Positions 25,891 to 34,401 are shown, numbered from the stretch's first letter. The stretch is 64,000 nt of DNA from Rhizobium tropici CIAT 899 (GCF_000330885.1 NC_020059.1:3629501-3693500), one strand, 5' to 3'. Notes: generated by a model from the letters alone, not told the origin. A program made the numbers and translations.

Positions 25891-28800
25891 CTATTTCTTC
25901 ATCTGCTCCTTGAGGGCAGCGAGCTTGGCGAAAGGAGAATCCGGATCGATCGGCTTTTCCTTGCGCGGCGGCTTGGCTTCGAAGCGCAACGGCTGCGAGG
26001 CACCGCGATTGTTGCGATCATTCCGGTCGCCACGTTCCTGACGATCGCCGCGATTGCCCTGATGCTGCGGACGGCCGCCCTCGCGATTGCCGCGCGGACC
26101 CTTGTCATTGCCACGAGCCTCACGATTGTCGCGTCCATCGCGGCGATCACGACCGCCTTCGCGATTGCCTTCACCGGCTGCCTGCTCGCCACCACGGCGA
26201 TTGCCCTGCTGACCGCGCCCCTCGCCCTGCTGGCCACCGCGACGATCGCCGTGGCCGCGGCCACCTTGCCGCTGCTGATGGTCGTTGCGGCCACCCAGAC
26301 GCCAGAGCAGAACAGGCTTCGGTTCGGTCGGCTCTGCGGCGGCTTCTGCAACGGCAACAGGCTCGGCAGCTACGGCAACTTCCGTCTCAGCAGGTGCCTC
26401 GGCGGGAGCGGCTGTTTCCGGCGAAACGGCTTCTACTTCCTTAGCCGGCTCGTCAGTCGCAGTGTCGGCATCATCATGATCGGCTTTTTCGGCTGTGGCG
26501 TCCCCTGCCGGTGCGGCGGGCGCTGCAGCCGCATCCTGCTGAGCGAGGAAGGCCGTAGCCTCCTCCGCCTTCACCGCATCGGCACGATAGCCGAGACCCT
26601 TGAGGATTTCCTCCATGTCCTCGAGCGTCGCGCCGAGAATGGAGAGCATCGCAGTCGTCGTCGTGAAACGACGGCCATCATAAGCGCCGTCGGGGCGCGA
26701 AGCCTGGCCGGGCTTCCACTGCAGCAGCGGACGGATGAGATCCGCCAGGCGCTCGAGGATGTCGATGCGCACCGCACGCTTGCCGAGGAACCGGAAGCCG
26801 GCAAGCTTGTAGAATGTGCGCTCATAGCCCGGATCGGTGACGACCGAGGTGCGGCCAGCGGCCAGAACCGGAATCAGATCGCCATAGCCCGGCTTGTCCA
26901 GGCCATCGTTCTTCAGCGCCCAGAGGAGCGTGATGAGCTCGGCCGGAGCCGGCTTCAGCAGGGCGGGCACGAAAATATGATACGCGCCGAAGCGAACGCC
27001 GTAGCGGCGCATCGAGGCACGCCCGTCCTGATCCAGCGACTTCACTTCTTCCGTGACGTCGCGGCGGAACAGAACGCCGAGATTCTCCACCAGCTGGAAA
27101 GCCAGCCCCTTGGCAAGGCCCTGCAGATCTTCGGCACGCTGGAGATCGTCCAGCGGCTTCAGGATCGTGCTTATATGATGGTTCACGAAGCGCTCGATAC
27201 GGGCGGCGACATGATCGCGCGCATTGCCGGTCAGCTGCTCGTCGGCGAGCAGGATGACACGCGGACGCATGACATGATCGCTGCCTGACAGACGCGCGAC
27301 GGGGTCGCCGAGCCAGCGCACCAGGCCATCGGCACTGATCGCGAGATCGCCGTTGCCGGCCGCATGCATACGTGCGGCACGCGCCTCGAACTCCAGCCCC
27401 AGCGCCTTTTGCGAGGCGGTCTGGACAGCCTTGGCATCCGGCCCTTCGGTCCCTGCGATAGGCGTGAACCGGAATCCGGTCAACTGTCCCACATGATGCC
27501 CCTCTACGAAGACATCTCCATTCACACTGATTTCAGCTTCCAGCATCGCATTCTCTCTCAGGCGCTTCATGAGCACAGATGTCCTGCGATCAACAAAGCG
27601 TTTCGTCAACCTCTCATGTAACGCGTCGGACAATCGATCTTCGATTTCCCGCGTCTTTTCTTGCCAGTGTGTCGGATCGGCAAGCCAGCCGGGCCGGTTC
27701 GACACATAGGTCCAAGTCCTTATCTGCGCGATTCGCGCCGAAAGCGTGTCGATCTCGCCATCCGTCCGATCGGCGCGATGCACCTGTTCGGCCAGGAAAT
27801 CCTCTTTCACCGTGCCATAGCGCACGAGATCAGAAAAGAGGGTGGCGATGAGATCAGCATGCTGGGCAGGCGTGATGCGCCGATAGTCGGGAAGCGCACA
27901 GGCCTCCCACAATTTCTCAACCCGAGCCGGGTTGCTGGCAAGATCGACTATCTCCAGATCGCGTGACAGATATTCCAATGCCTGCTGGTCTACCGCAGGC
28001 AGCGCGCGCGTCAAGCCCTGCACGCGAGGCGCGTCTTCCAAACTTGCACGCAACGCCGCGATCGAAGCGAAATCCAGTTCTTTGGTGCGCCATTGCAGCA
28101 CCTTGACCATGTCGAATTCGTGTCCCTCGATCCGGCGCACGAGTTCGTCGTCGAAAGGATCGACCTGTCCCGTCACCCCGAAGGTGCCGTCCTTGAGATG
28201 GCGGCCGGCGCGCCCTGCGATCTGACCGAGCTCTCCCGGATTGAGATTGCGGAACTGATAGCCGTCGAACTTGCGGTCCTGCGCAAAGGCGACATGATCC
28301 ACATCGAGGTTAAGCCCCATGCCGATCGCATCGGTCGCAACCAGATATTCGACATCGCCGGCCTGATAGAGAGCCACCTGCGCATTGCGGGTACGCGGGC
28401 TGAGCGCCCCGAGAACGACCGCCGCGCCACCGCGCTGGCGACGAATGAGTTCTGCGATCGCATAAACCTCGTCGGCGGAAAAGGCGACAATGGCCGTGCG
28501 CTGCGGCAGCCGCGTGATCTTCTTCTGCCCGGCGTAGAAAAGATGCGATAGCCTCGGCCGTTCGAGGACGGTAATGCCAGGCAGAAGTTGTTCAAGGATC
28601 GGCCGCATCGTGCCGGCGCCGAGCAGCAGGGTTTCATCGCGGCCGCGCAGATGCAGAAGGCGGTCGGTAAAAATATGTCCGCGCTCCAGATCGCCGGCAA
28701 GCTGCACTTCGTCGATCGCGACGAAGGAGGCGCGCGTCTCACGCGGCATGGCCTCCACCGTGCAGACCGAATAGCGAGCATTGGGCGGCGATATCTTTTC

Positions 28801-29016
28801 CTCGCCGGTCACCAGCGCGACATTGTGCGCGCCGACCTTCTCGACGACGCGCGTATACACCTCACGGGCAAGCAGCCGCAGCGGCAGGCCGATCACGCCG
28901 CTGCCGTGTGCCACCATGCGCTCGATGGCATAATGGGTCTTGCCGGTATTGGTCGGTCCGAGCACTGCGGTCACGCCGCGTCCGCTCAGGATCATGGGCT
29001 GCGAAGTCTGAGTCAT
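25891..29016 (-). CDS. SUV3-like RNA helicase with Arg/Gly-rich tail
   Basis: A 1041-residue superfamily 2 helicase. Walker A is GPTNTGKTHYAIERM near residue 20, the Walker B variant is IDEVQLAGD near 100, and motif VI is GQIAGRAGRHLKDGTFG near 275. These and the rest of the core match the mitochondrial degradosome helicase SUV3, whose bacterial relatives are mainly alphaproteobacterial. After residue 840 come an Ala/Glu-rich acidic stretch and then about 110 residues of Arg, Gly, Asn, Gln and Asp repeats (GRGHGDRRGGQQGEGRGQQG and similar), a disordered RNA-binding-type tail, before a conserved-looking end (PDSPFAKLAALKEQMKK). The start may be ATG 29028 instead. It is in an operon with the S4 gene. 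Confidence 0.9.
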   Translation of the reverse strand: MTQTSQPMILSGRGVTAVLGPTNTGKTHYAIERMVAHGSGVIGLPLRLLAREVYTRVVEKVGAHNVALVTGEEKISPPNARYSVCTVEAMPRETRASFVAIDEVQLAGDLERGHIFTDRLLHLRGRDETLLLGAGTMRPILEQLLPGITVLERPRLSHLFYAGQKKITRLPQRTAIVAFSADEVYAIAELIRRQRGGAAVVLGALSPRTRNAQVALYQAGDVEYLVATDAIGMGLNLDVDHVAFAQDRKFDGYQFRNLNPGELGQIAGRAGRHLKDGTFGVTGQVDPFDDELVRRIEGHEFDMVKVLQWRTKELDFASIAALRASLEDAPRVQGLTRALPAVDQQALEYLSRDLEIVDLASNPARVEKLWEACALPDYRRITPAQHADLIATLFSDLVRYGTVKEDFLAEQVHRADRTDGEIDTLSARIAQIRTWTYVSNRPGWLADPTHWQEKTREIEDRLSDALHERLTKRFVDRRTSVLMKRLRENAMLEAEISVNGDVFVEGHHVGQLTGFRFTPIAGTEGPDAKAVQTASQKALGLEFEARAARMHAAGNGDLAISADGLVRWLGDPVARLSGSDHVMRPRVILLADEQLTGNARDHVAARIERFVNHHISTILKPLDDLQRAEDLQGLAKGLAFQLVENLGVLFRRDVTEEVKSLDQDGRASMRRYGVRFGAYHIFVPALLKPAPAELITLLWALKNDGLDKPGYGDLIPVLAAGRTSVVTDPGYERTFYKLAGFRFLGKRAVRIDILERLADLIRPLLQWKPGQASRPDGAYDGRRFTTTTAMLSILGATLEDMEEILKGLGYRADAVKAEEATAFLAQQDAAAAPAAPAGDATAEKADHDDADTATDEPAKEVEAVSPETAAPAEAPAETEVAVAAEPVAVAEAAAEPTEPKPVLLWRLGGRNDHQQRQGGRGHGDRRGGQQGEGRGQQGNRRGGEQAAGEGNREGGRDRRDGRDNREARGNDKGPRGNREGGRPQHQGNRGDRQERGDRNDRNNRGASQPLRFEAKPPRKEKPIDPDSPFAKLAALKEQMKK

Positions 29017-29224
29017 AGGTCCGTGCATAGGCGAGAAACAGCCGTCTTCCGATCAGCCAGTTCCTCCTGGAGGAAACGAACAGATGACGACCATATGTGA
29101 CAAAGGCAAGACCCGAATGAAAAAACAGATGCGGCAACATTCGATTTCATATTTGAGCGCCTCAACCATAAGCTACATTTACGCTGCATCCCATGCGAGT
29201 CCCGGCGATTCCGGAACAGCCTGA

Positions 29225-29996
29225 GAACGAATCGGAGACGAATCGCTGACTCCGCCATGTTCCTTATTTGTTCACGACTACATATGGATTTCAATGAAAA
29301 GATTCCCACCAAATGCTGAATCTCGTTTACAAGGCTTTCCGCAGGAAAAAGGAGTCAAGCGGAGAATCCTCAGCCAGCGAAATTTCGCGCCGCTCCATCG
29401 TTAACAATCTGTAAATAATAAAGTTTCGCATGAATTAGCGGACGGCACCAATATCCAGGCCAAAGCCGGAACGAATCGGCGACGAATCGCAGATTCCAAG
29501 CGATTCTGTTTCTGTTCTCCACAATATCTAGCATTTTCCCGGCAAGGCCATACCGGACTCTGAATGGTTGAGATGCGAATCCGAGCCGAATCTGCGATTG
29601 CGGTTCGTCTTTTGACGAGCGCAGCTATAATGAATCGACAAATGCACGCAAAAGGTGCAGTCGTTAACACAACGATCAAAGCCGGAACGAATCGGTGACG
29701 AATCGCGGATAGCAGCAGGTATCGCATTTGTTCACGGCTACATGTTGTATTTCGCCGGAGCAGCATCGCGACATAGAGGTCAGCTTCAATGGCAATGCTG
29801 TTGCGGAGGTCGCTGCGAATTAACGAATCCGCCCGCGAACACACCACCTGGACGATATTTGCCGGCGGCAGCATGCTTGTATTCGGCATGTCGGCAAACG
29901 CCAGCCGTTAACCAAGGTTCAAATGCAGAACGAATCGCCGACGAATCACGGACATCCGGCCTTTCTCGTTTCGTTCACCACAACCCATTGTATTTT
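29225..29996 (+). repeat. Five-copy interspersed repeat, about 70-105 bp per copy
   Basis: Copies are at 29225-29292, 29469-29538, about 29575-29600 (diverged, core only), 29685-29753 and 29928-29996. The core is GAACGAATCGGNGACGAATC, which itself holds ACGAATCG twice, 11 bp apart. After a constant 21-base variable stretch comes a second conserved block like TTTGTTCACNACTACAT and then GTATTTC. For the copies at 29685 and 29928 similarity also extends about 35 bp upstream (CAGYCGTTAACN). No copy has an indel between the two blocks. Centre-to-centre spacing of the four good copies is 216-244 bp. I do not recognise the family. Confidence 0.8.
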
Positions 29997-30009
29997 AATG
30001 GTATTTTAA
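29995..30009. promoter_or_regulatory. CtrA-type binding site TTAA-N7-TTAA
   Basis: TTAA (29995-29998), seven bases, TTAA (30006-30009), then C: the full consensus of the alphaproteobacterial cell-cycle regulator CtrA. Near-matches lie at 29401-29415 (TTAA-N7-TAAA) and 29908-29922 (TTAA-N7-TCAA). Confidence 0.5.
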
Positions 30010-30119
30010 CCATACAAACGAATTTGCCGCCGCGCTTGTAACCGTCACCCGATGCGATCCCATTTAAGGGGTCGCTAAGCATCCCAACTGCTGCGCGCGT
30101 GCATTTTTATTTCTTAGCC

Positions 30120-30144
30120 GGAACAATTGCCGCGCATGCAAGTT
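30120..30144 (+). promoter_or_regulatory. Candidate EcfG-like promoter before the small genes
   Basis: GGAAC (30120-30124), 16 bases, AGTT (30141-30144). The -35 is exact and the -10 differs from CGTT by one base. It reads toward the DUF3309 gene 130 bp downstream. The same architecture recurs at 30781-30805. Confidence 0.35.
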
Positions 30145-30276
30145 TCTATGAACAGAATTGAGGAATTCGTCCATTCACTGGAACAGTTTCGAGTGGGAAA
30201 GCTGGAAGGTTAGCGCCATATCGAACAGCGATAATGGCGGGATATTCGAGCCGGACGGACATGGAGGAGACATATC

Positions 30277-30432
30277 ATGCTTGGTACGGTATTGCTTGTC
30301 ATACTGATTCTGCTGCTGGTTGGCGCACTTCCCAGCTGGGGTTACAGCCGGTCATGGGGGTATGGCCCGTCGGGTGGTCTCGGGCTTGTTCTCGTCATTG
30401 TCCTCATTCTGTTATTAATGGGGCGCATCTGA
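30277..30432 (+). CDS. DUF3309 small membrane protein
   Basis: A 51-residue protein: hydrophobic helix LGTVLLVILILLLVGALP, a short central loop with SWGYSRSWGYGPSGG, and a second helix LGLVLVIVLILLLMGRI. This is the DUF3309 pattern, a tiny two-helix membrane protein common in rhizobia and of unknown function. ATG 30277 has a strong Shine-Dalgarno (GGAGGAGA) 7 bases upstream. It lies 46 bp before the lipoprotein gene and may share its transcript. Confidence 0.85.
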   Translation: MLGTVLLVILILLLVGALPSWGYSRSWGYGPSGGLGLVLVIVLILLLMGRI

Positions 30433-30477
30433 TCCGCAGACATTGTTCAAACCTCGCAACATCAGGGAGCTAACACC

Positions 30478-30732
30478 ATGAAGAAGATTATCTTCGCGAT
30501 CGCCCTCGTCGGCGCATTGGCGTCGTGCACGGCAACGGAAAAAGGTACGGCGATCGGCGCCGGTACCGGCGCACTGATCGGTGGCGTTGCCACCCATAGC
30601 TGGGGCGGCGCCGCTGTCGGCGCGGTCGCTGGCGGCGTAGTCGGCAACCTCATCGGACGTTCGGAAGAGCGTCGCGGCTACTGCATCTATCGCGACCGCT
30701 ATGGTCACCGTTATGAGGCTCGCTGCCGCTAA
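30478..30732 (+). CDS. Glycine-zipper outer-membrane lipoprotein
   Basis: An 84-residue lipoprotein. The signal peptide MKKIIFAIALVGALASC ends in a good lipobox (LASC, Cys17). The mature part is a glycine zipper (GTAIGAGTGALIGGVATHSW, then GGAAVGAVAGGVVGNLIGR) followed by a short basic, Cys- and Tyr-containing tail (RGYCIYRDRYGHRYEARCR). Such SlyB/YMGG-type proteins sit in the outer membrane and are often stress-induced. CAGGGAG precedes the ATG. Confidence 0.88.
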   Translation: MKKIIFAIALVGALASCTATEKGTAIGAGTGALIGGVATHSWGGAAVGAVAGGVVGNLIGRSEERRGYCIYRDRYGHRYEARCR

Positions 30733-30780
30733 GGCATTGCCTGACCGGCCGCCACCGGCGGCCGGTCAGGATGCGCTCTT

Positions 30781-30805
30781 GGAACAAATTCGGGGAGCGG
30801 CAGTT
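30781..30805 (+). promoter_or_regulatory. Candidate EcfG-like promoter before the 56-residue gene
   Basis: GGAAC (30781-30785), 16 bases, AGTT (30802-30805), 73 bp upstream of the small membrane-protein start. It is the same one-mismatch form as at 30120. Confidence 0.35.
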
Positions 30806-30877
30806 CCCTCAACAAAATCTTCTTTCCGCGCCGTCAGTCACGGCGAGTTGGCAGTGTTTTGAGAAAGGAACGGCATC

Positions 30878-31048
30878 ATGGCCGCAATCATCGCAAGCAT
30901 TGCAGCACTCGTGCTTACCGGCACCACTTTTTACGCGCTCGTAAGCGCGGCGAGAGCTCGAGATAGGGAGAAGCGGCAGGTTGCCCTTGAGGCCGTCATC
31001 CTGGAATTCAAGCCACGACATCGGCAGCAGGCCTCAATAAGAGGATGA
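30878..31048 (+). CDS. Small hypothetical membrane protein
   Basis: A 56-residue frame: one N-terminal membrane helix (MAAIIASIAALVLTGTTFYA), then a charged cytoplasmic-type tail rich in Arg and Lys (SAARARDREKRQVALEA). AAGGAA lies about 8 bases before ATG 30878, which supports expression. I do not recognise the family. It may belong with the two small envelope genes upstream, from which it is separated by 145 bp with its own candidate stress promoter. Confidence 0.55.
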   Translation: MAAIIASIAALVLTGTTFYALVSAARARDREKRQVALEAVILEFKPRHRQQASIRG

Positions 31049-31180
31049 TTGCCGGCTGAGTTCAGTAATTCTGTTCGTAATGCGCTATGCAGGCTGAAGC
31101 GGCTCCGTCGCCCTGAACCGCTTTTTATAGCCCTTGCGCAGCTCCCAGCGGAAAACTGGCCAGCGCTTTTCCCAAATTGA

Positions 31181-31906
31181 TTACACGAAGAGCTGGCCGC
31201 CATTGGCAGATATGGTCGATCCGGTAATGAAACCGGCATCGTCGCTGGCCAGGAAGACGGCGATGCGGGCGATTTCCTCGGGTTCGCCGAGGCGTCCGAC
31301 GGGAATCTGCGGAATGATGCGCTCGTTGAGCACCTTTTCCGGAACCGCCAGCACCATCTCCGTGCCGATATAGCCGGGGCAAATCGCGTTGACCGTGATG
31401 TTCTTGGCAGCACCTTCCTGCGCAAGCGCCTTGGTGAAGCCGAGATCGCCCGCCTTGGCCGCAGAGTAGTTCGCCTGCCCCATCTGCCCCTTCTGACCAT
31501 TGATGGACGAGATATTGATGACGCGGCCGAAGCTGCGGTCGCGCATGCCCTGCCAGACGTGGTGCGTCATGTTGAAGAGGCCGGTGAGGTTGGTATTGAT
31601 GACCTCGTGCCATTGCTGCGGTGTCATCTTGTGGAACATGGCATCGCGGGTGATGCCGGCATTGTTGACCAGGATTTCGACGTGGCCGAGATCATCCTCG
31701 ATCTTGGCGATGCCCTTGCCGCAGGCCTCGTAGTCGGTGACATCCCACTTGTGAACGGAAATCCCCGTCACATCATGGAAAGCCCGGGCCTTCTCATCAT
31801 TGCCGGCATAGGTTGCGGCCACCTTATAGCCCGCATTGTGCAGCGCCATCGAAATGGCAGCTCCGATGCCACGCGTACCCCCGGTTACCAATGCCACTCT
31901 GCTCAT
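31181..31906 (-). CDS. phbB: Acetoacetyl-CoA reductase
   Basis: A 241-residue short-chain dehydrogenase that reduces acetoacetyl-CoA to (R)-3-hydroxybutyryl-CoA with NADPH, the second step of PHB storage polymer synthesis. Visible are the cofactor motif TGGTRGIG near residue 8, NNAG near 86, and the catalytic Ser (INISSINGQKGQMGQ), Tyr and Lys (NYSAAKAG). The end (GFITGSTISANGGQLFV) is typical. ATG 31906 (MSRVALVTGG) is the family start. It lies downstream of phbA, separated by a 163-bp spacer that contains a palindromic repeat, so the two are probably one transcription unit. Confidence 0.95.
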   Translation of the reverse strand: MSRVALVTGGTRGIGAAISMALHNAGYKVAATYAGNDEKARAFHDVTGISVHKWDVTDYEACGKGIAKIEDDLGHVEILVNNAGITRDAMFHKMTPQQWHEVINTNLTGLFNMTHHVWQGMRDRSFGRVINISSINGQKGQMGQANYSAAKAGDLGFTKALAQEGAAKNITVNAICPGYIGTEMVLAVPEKVLNERIIPQIPVGRLGEPEEIARIAVFLASDDAGFITGSTISANGGQLFV

Positions 31907-32005
31907 GTGCCACTCCCCTTTTTTGTTGCGGAGGCGGGGCGCCCGAAGGTCGGGTCGCCCGCTCGCTTTCACCACTTCTTCTGGAAAATTCCCTTCAAGA
32001 CGCCT

Positions 32006-32058
32006 TAGAGCATGATGCCGAAAAGTATCATGCGGTTTTCGGACGACATCATGCTCTA
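32006..32058. repeat. Rhizobial palindromic intergenic repeat
   Basis: TAGAGCATGATG (32006-32017) pairs with CATCATGCTCTA (32047-32058), and inside it CCGAAAA pairs with TTTTCGG. This composite palindrome occurs in many copies in rhizobial genomes (known). Here it sits between phbA and phbB, where the RNA hairpin could affect the relative amounts of the two mRNAs. Confidence 0.75.
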
Positions 32059-32069
32059 TTTCTTTGATT

Positions 32070-33251
32070 CTAGAGCGCCTCGAAGCACATGGCGACACCC
32101 ATGCCGCCGCCGATGCAAAGCGTGGCAAGTCCCTTGCGGGCGCCGCGGCGCCTCATCTCGAACAGCAGCGTATTGAGGACGCGAGCACCCGAAGCACCGA
32201 TCGGATGGCCGATGGCAATCGCACCACCGTTGACATTGACGATCGACGTATCCCAGCCGAGATCCTTGTTGACGGCGCAGGCCTGAGCGGCAAACGCCTC
32301 ATTGGCCTCGACGAGATCGAGGTCGTTGACGGACCAGCCGGCCTTTTCCAGCGCCTTGCGGGAGGCCGGGATCGGGCCGGTCCCCATGATCTGCGGATCG
32401 ACGCCGGCGGTTGCCCAGGAGACGATGCGAGCAAGCGGCTGGATGCCGCGGCGCGAGGCTTCCGTCTCGGTCATCAGCACGGCAGCGGCAGCACCGTCGT
32501 TAAGCCCGGAAGCGTTGCCGGCGGTGACGGAGCCCTCCTTGTCGAAGGCCGGACGCAGCTTCGCCATGGCCTCCATCGTCGCGCCAAGGCGGATATATTC
32601 ATCGGCATCGACCGTAACGTCGCCCTTGCGCGTCTGGATGGTGAAGGGAACGATCTCGTCCTTGAAGCGACCGGCCTTCTGTGCGGCTTCCGCCTTGTTC
32701 TGCGAGGCAACGGCGAACTGATCCTGTTCCTCGCGCGAAAGTTGCCACTGGCGGGCGATATTTTCGGCGGTGATGCCCATGTGGTAGCCGTAGAAGGCGT
32801 CCGTCAGGCCGTCCTTGATCATGGTGTCGATCATCTTCATGTCGCCCATCTTGGTGCCGGAGCGAAGATTCGCGGCATGCGGCGCCATCGACATGGATTC
32901 CTGGCCACCGGCGACGATGATCTTGGCGTCACCGGTTGCGATCTGCTGCAGGCCGAGCGCCACGGCACGCAGGCCCGAGCCGCACAGCTGGTTCACGCCC
33001 CATGCGGTCGCTTCCTGCGGAATGCCGGCCTTCATCGCGGCCTGGCGGGCCGGGTTCTGCCCTTCGCCGGCCTGAAGCACCTGTCCGAGGATCACTTCAT
33101 CGACTTCCTTGGCCTCGACACCGGCGCGCTCCAGCGCACCCTTGATCGCGGCAGCGCCGAGTTCATGCGCCGGAACGGTCGCGAAAGCGCCGTTGAACGA
33201 ACCGACCGCGGTGCGGGCAGCGCTGGCGACGACGATGGATGAACTGCTCAT
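32070..33251 (-). CDS. phbA: Acetyl-CoA C-acetyltransferase (beta-ketothiolase)
   Basis: A 393-residue thiolase that condenses two acetyl-CoA to acetoacetyl-CoA, the first step of PHB synthesis. The nucleophile is Cys90 in [12 protein letters not shown]. The other active-site residues are the His of [12 protein letters not shown] and the Cys of [10 protein letters not shown] near the C-terminus. ATG 33251 ([13 protein letters not shown]) is the family start; the frame opens 66 bases earlier. It is divergent from phaR, the likely regulator of PHB granule genes, across a 240-bp spacer. Confidence 0.96.
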   Translation of the reverse strand: MSSSSIVVASAARTAVGSFNGAFATVPAHELGAAAIKGALERAGVEAKEVDEVILGQVLQAGEGQNPARQAAMKAGIPQEATAWGVNQLCGSGLRAVALGLQQIATGDAKIIVAGGQESMSMAPHAANLRSGTKMGDMKMIDTMIKDGLTDAFYGYHMGITAENIARQWQLSREEQDQFAVASQNKAEAAQKAGRFKDEIVPFTIQTRKGDVTVDADEYIRLGATMEAMAKLRPAFDKEGSVTAGNASGLNDGAAAAVLMTETEASRRGIQPLARIVSWATAGVDPQIMGTGPIPASRKALEKAGWSVNDLDLVEANEAFAAQACAVNKDLGWDTSIVNVNGGAIAIGHPIGASGARVLNTLLFEMRRRGARKGLATLCIGGGMGVAMCFEAL

Positions 33252-33493
33252 GGAAGCCTCCTCACAGAATGAACACGTATATGAGGCGAAACTGTCAAAG
33301 CTTTGCTCCTGAGTCAAACAGCAAGAATTTTCATCGTACAGATTTCACGAAGCTGTCACCGCCTTCAAAAAATCCAATCAAAGGAAAGGCCTTGCCGCAT
33401 CGCACAAACCGATTGTCACCAAGCTTCTTTTGCGTCTACACTCCGGAGTGGAGGAATATTCCATGCAATCAGACGGGGCCAGGAGACTGATAA

Positions 33494-34066
33494 ATGGCAA
33501 AGAATGAGGGCCAGATCGTAATCAAGAAATACGCCAATCGCCGCCTATACAATACCGGCACCAGTACCTATGTGACGCTGGACGATCTGGCGGAGATGGT
33601 GAAGAAGGGCGAGGAATTCATCGTCCAGGACGCCAAGAGCGGTGATGATATTACGCATTCGGTCCTGACACAGATCATTTTCGAACAGGAATCGAAGACC
33701 GGCAACACGCTGCTGCCGATTTCCTTCCTCCGGCAGCTGATCGGCTATTATGGCGACCAGATGCAGATGGTCGTGCCGAGCTTCCTCGAACACTCCATGC
33801 GCGCCTTTACCGAGCAGCAGACGCAGATGCGCGAACAGATCAATCGCGCATTCGGCGAAACGCCGCTTGGCAAAAACCTGCAACTGCCCATGCAGATGGT
33901 CGAGGAGCAGGTCCGCCGCAATACCGAAATGTTCCAGCAGGCGATGCAGATGTTCTCGCCCTTCATGAAGCCGCCGGCCAAGGAAAGTCGCAAGGCCGAA
34001 GCCAAGGACATCGACGAGCTGAAGGAACAGCTCCGCGCCATGCAGAGCAAGCTGGATAGCCTTTGA
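33494..34066 (+). CDS. phaR: Polyhydroxyalkanoate synthesis regulator PhaR
   Basis: A 190-residue regulator. Residues 8-70 (IVIKKYANRRLYNTGTSTYVTLDDLAEMVKKGEEFIVQDAKSGDDITHSVL) are the PHB/PHA DNA-binding domain and the next 60 the accumulation-regulator domain. The C-terminus is a coiled coil (DIDELKEQLRAMQSKLDSL). PhaR represses phasin genes and itself and lets go of DNA when it binds nascent PHB granules; in rhizobia it also affects exopolysaccharide and carbon flow. It lies divergent from phbAB, and the ATG follows a good AGGAG site. Confidence 0.95.
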   Translation: MAKNEGQIVIKKYANRRLYNTGTSTYVTLDDLAEMVKKGEEFIVQDAKSGDDITHSVLTQIIFEQESKTGNTLLPISFLRQLIGYYGDQMQMVVPSFLEHSMRAFTEQQTQMREQINRAFGETPLGKNLQLPMQMVEEQVRRNTEMFQQAMQMFSPFMKPPAKESRKAEAKDIDELKEQLRAMQSKLDSL

Positions 34067-34103
34067 AATCAGGCGAGGCGCTCCTGAATCCTTGGAGAGT
34101 TTT

Positions 34104-34290
34104 CCTCCCCCTCTATCACTGTCGTGGCATCTCCCCCACAAGGGGAGATTGTTGGGAGTATGTCGCTCCGCTCTGGCAAACAGCCTGATTTAGTTTCTGT
34201 AGATGCGATTGTGGCTTGAGGCGAGAAAATGCCGCGAGTTACCAATCTCCCCTTGTGGGGGAGATGTCCCGAAAGGGACAGAGGGGGGTA
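34104..34290. repeat. Inverted intergenic repeat pair (CTCCCC type)
   Basis: ATCTCCCCCACAAGGGGAGATT (34130-34151) returns inverted at 34244-34265, and the flanking CTCCCCCTCT/AGAGGGGGG pair extends the arms. This type of rhizobial intergenic repeat lies between phaR and the convergent rpmF; the 335-bp gap holds no gene. Confidence 0.65.
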
Positions 34291-34401
34291 TCAGCCGCAC
34301 GGCACGCAAACAGCCGCCTCCCCAGCACAAGCCCCAATCAAAACAGAAAAAGGCCGGCGAACCGCCAGCCTTTTCATTCATGCCATAAAGGCAGCGCTAG
34401 A

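Larger units (their letters stand above)
29017..30276. other. 1.25-kb intergenic region rich in repeats and GANTC sites
   Basis: No credible gene on either strand: the open frames here are short, start-poor and created by the repeats. The region holds five repeat copies (29225-29996), 22 GANTC sites that I count by eye between 29197 and 29947, a full CtrA box at 29995-30009, a perfect TATAAT at 29626-29631, and a candidate stress promoter at 30120-30144 toward the small genes. GC content is lower than in the flanking genes. Confidence 0.7.

Noticed and set aside
29225..29996. CRISPR array
   Set aside because: The repeats are imperfect, 216-244 bp apart with long unequal spacers, and there are no cas genes.
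29013..30041. Small open frames across the repeat array on both strands
   Set aside because: They share peptides only because the DNA repeats. Starts, stops and lengths differ and no ribosome sites precede them.
29197..30060. Chromosomal replication origin
   Set aside because: GANTC and CtrA sites fit, but I see no cluster of DnaA boxes, no AT-rich unwinding element and none of the usual neighbouring genes (hemE, dnaA, rep genes).
30148..30213. A 21-codon frame before the DUF3309 gene
   Set aside because: Too short, no good ribosome site and no motif.
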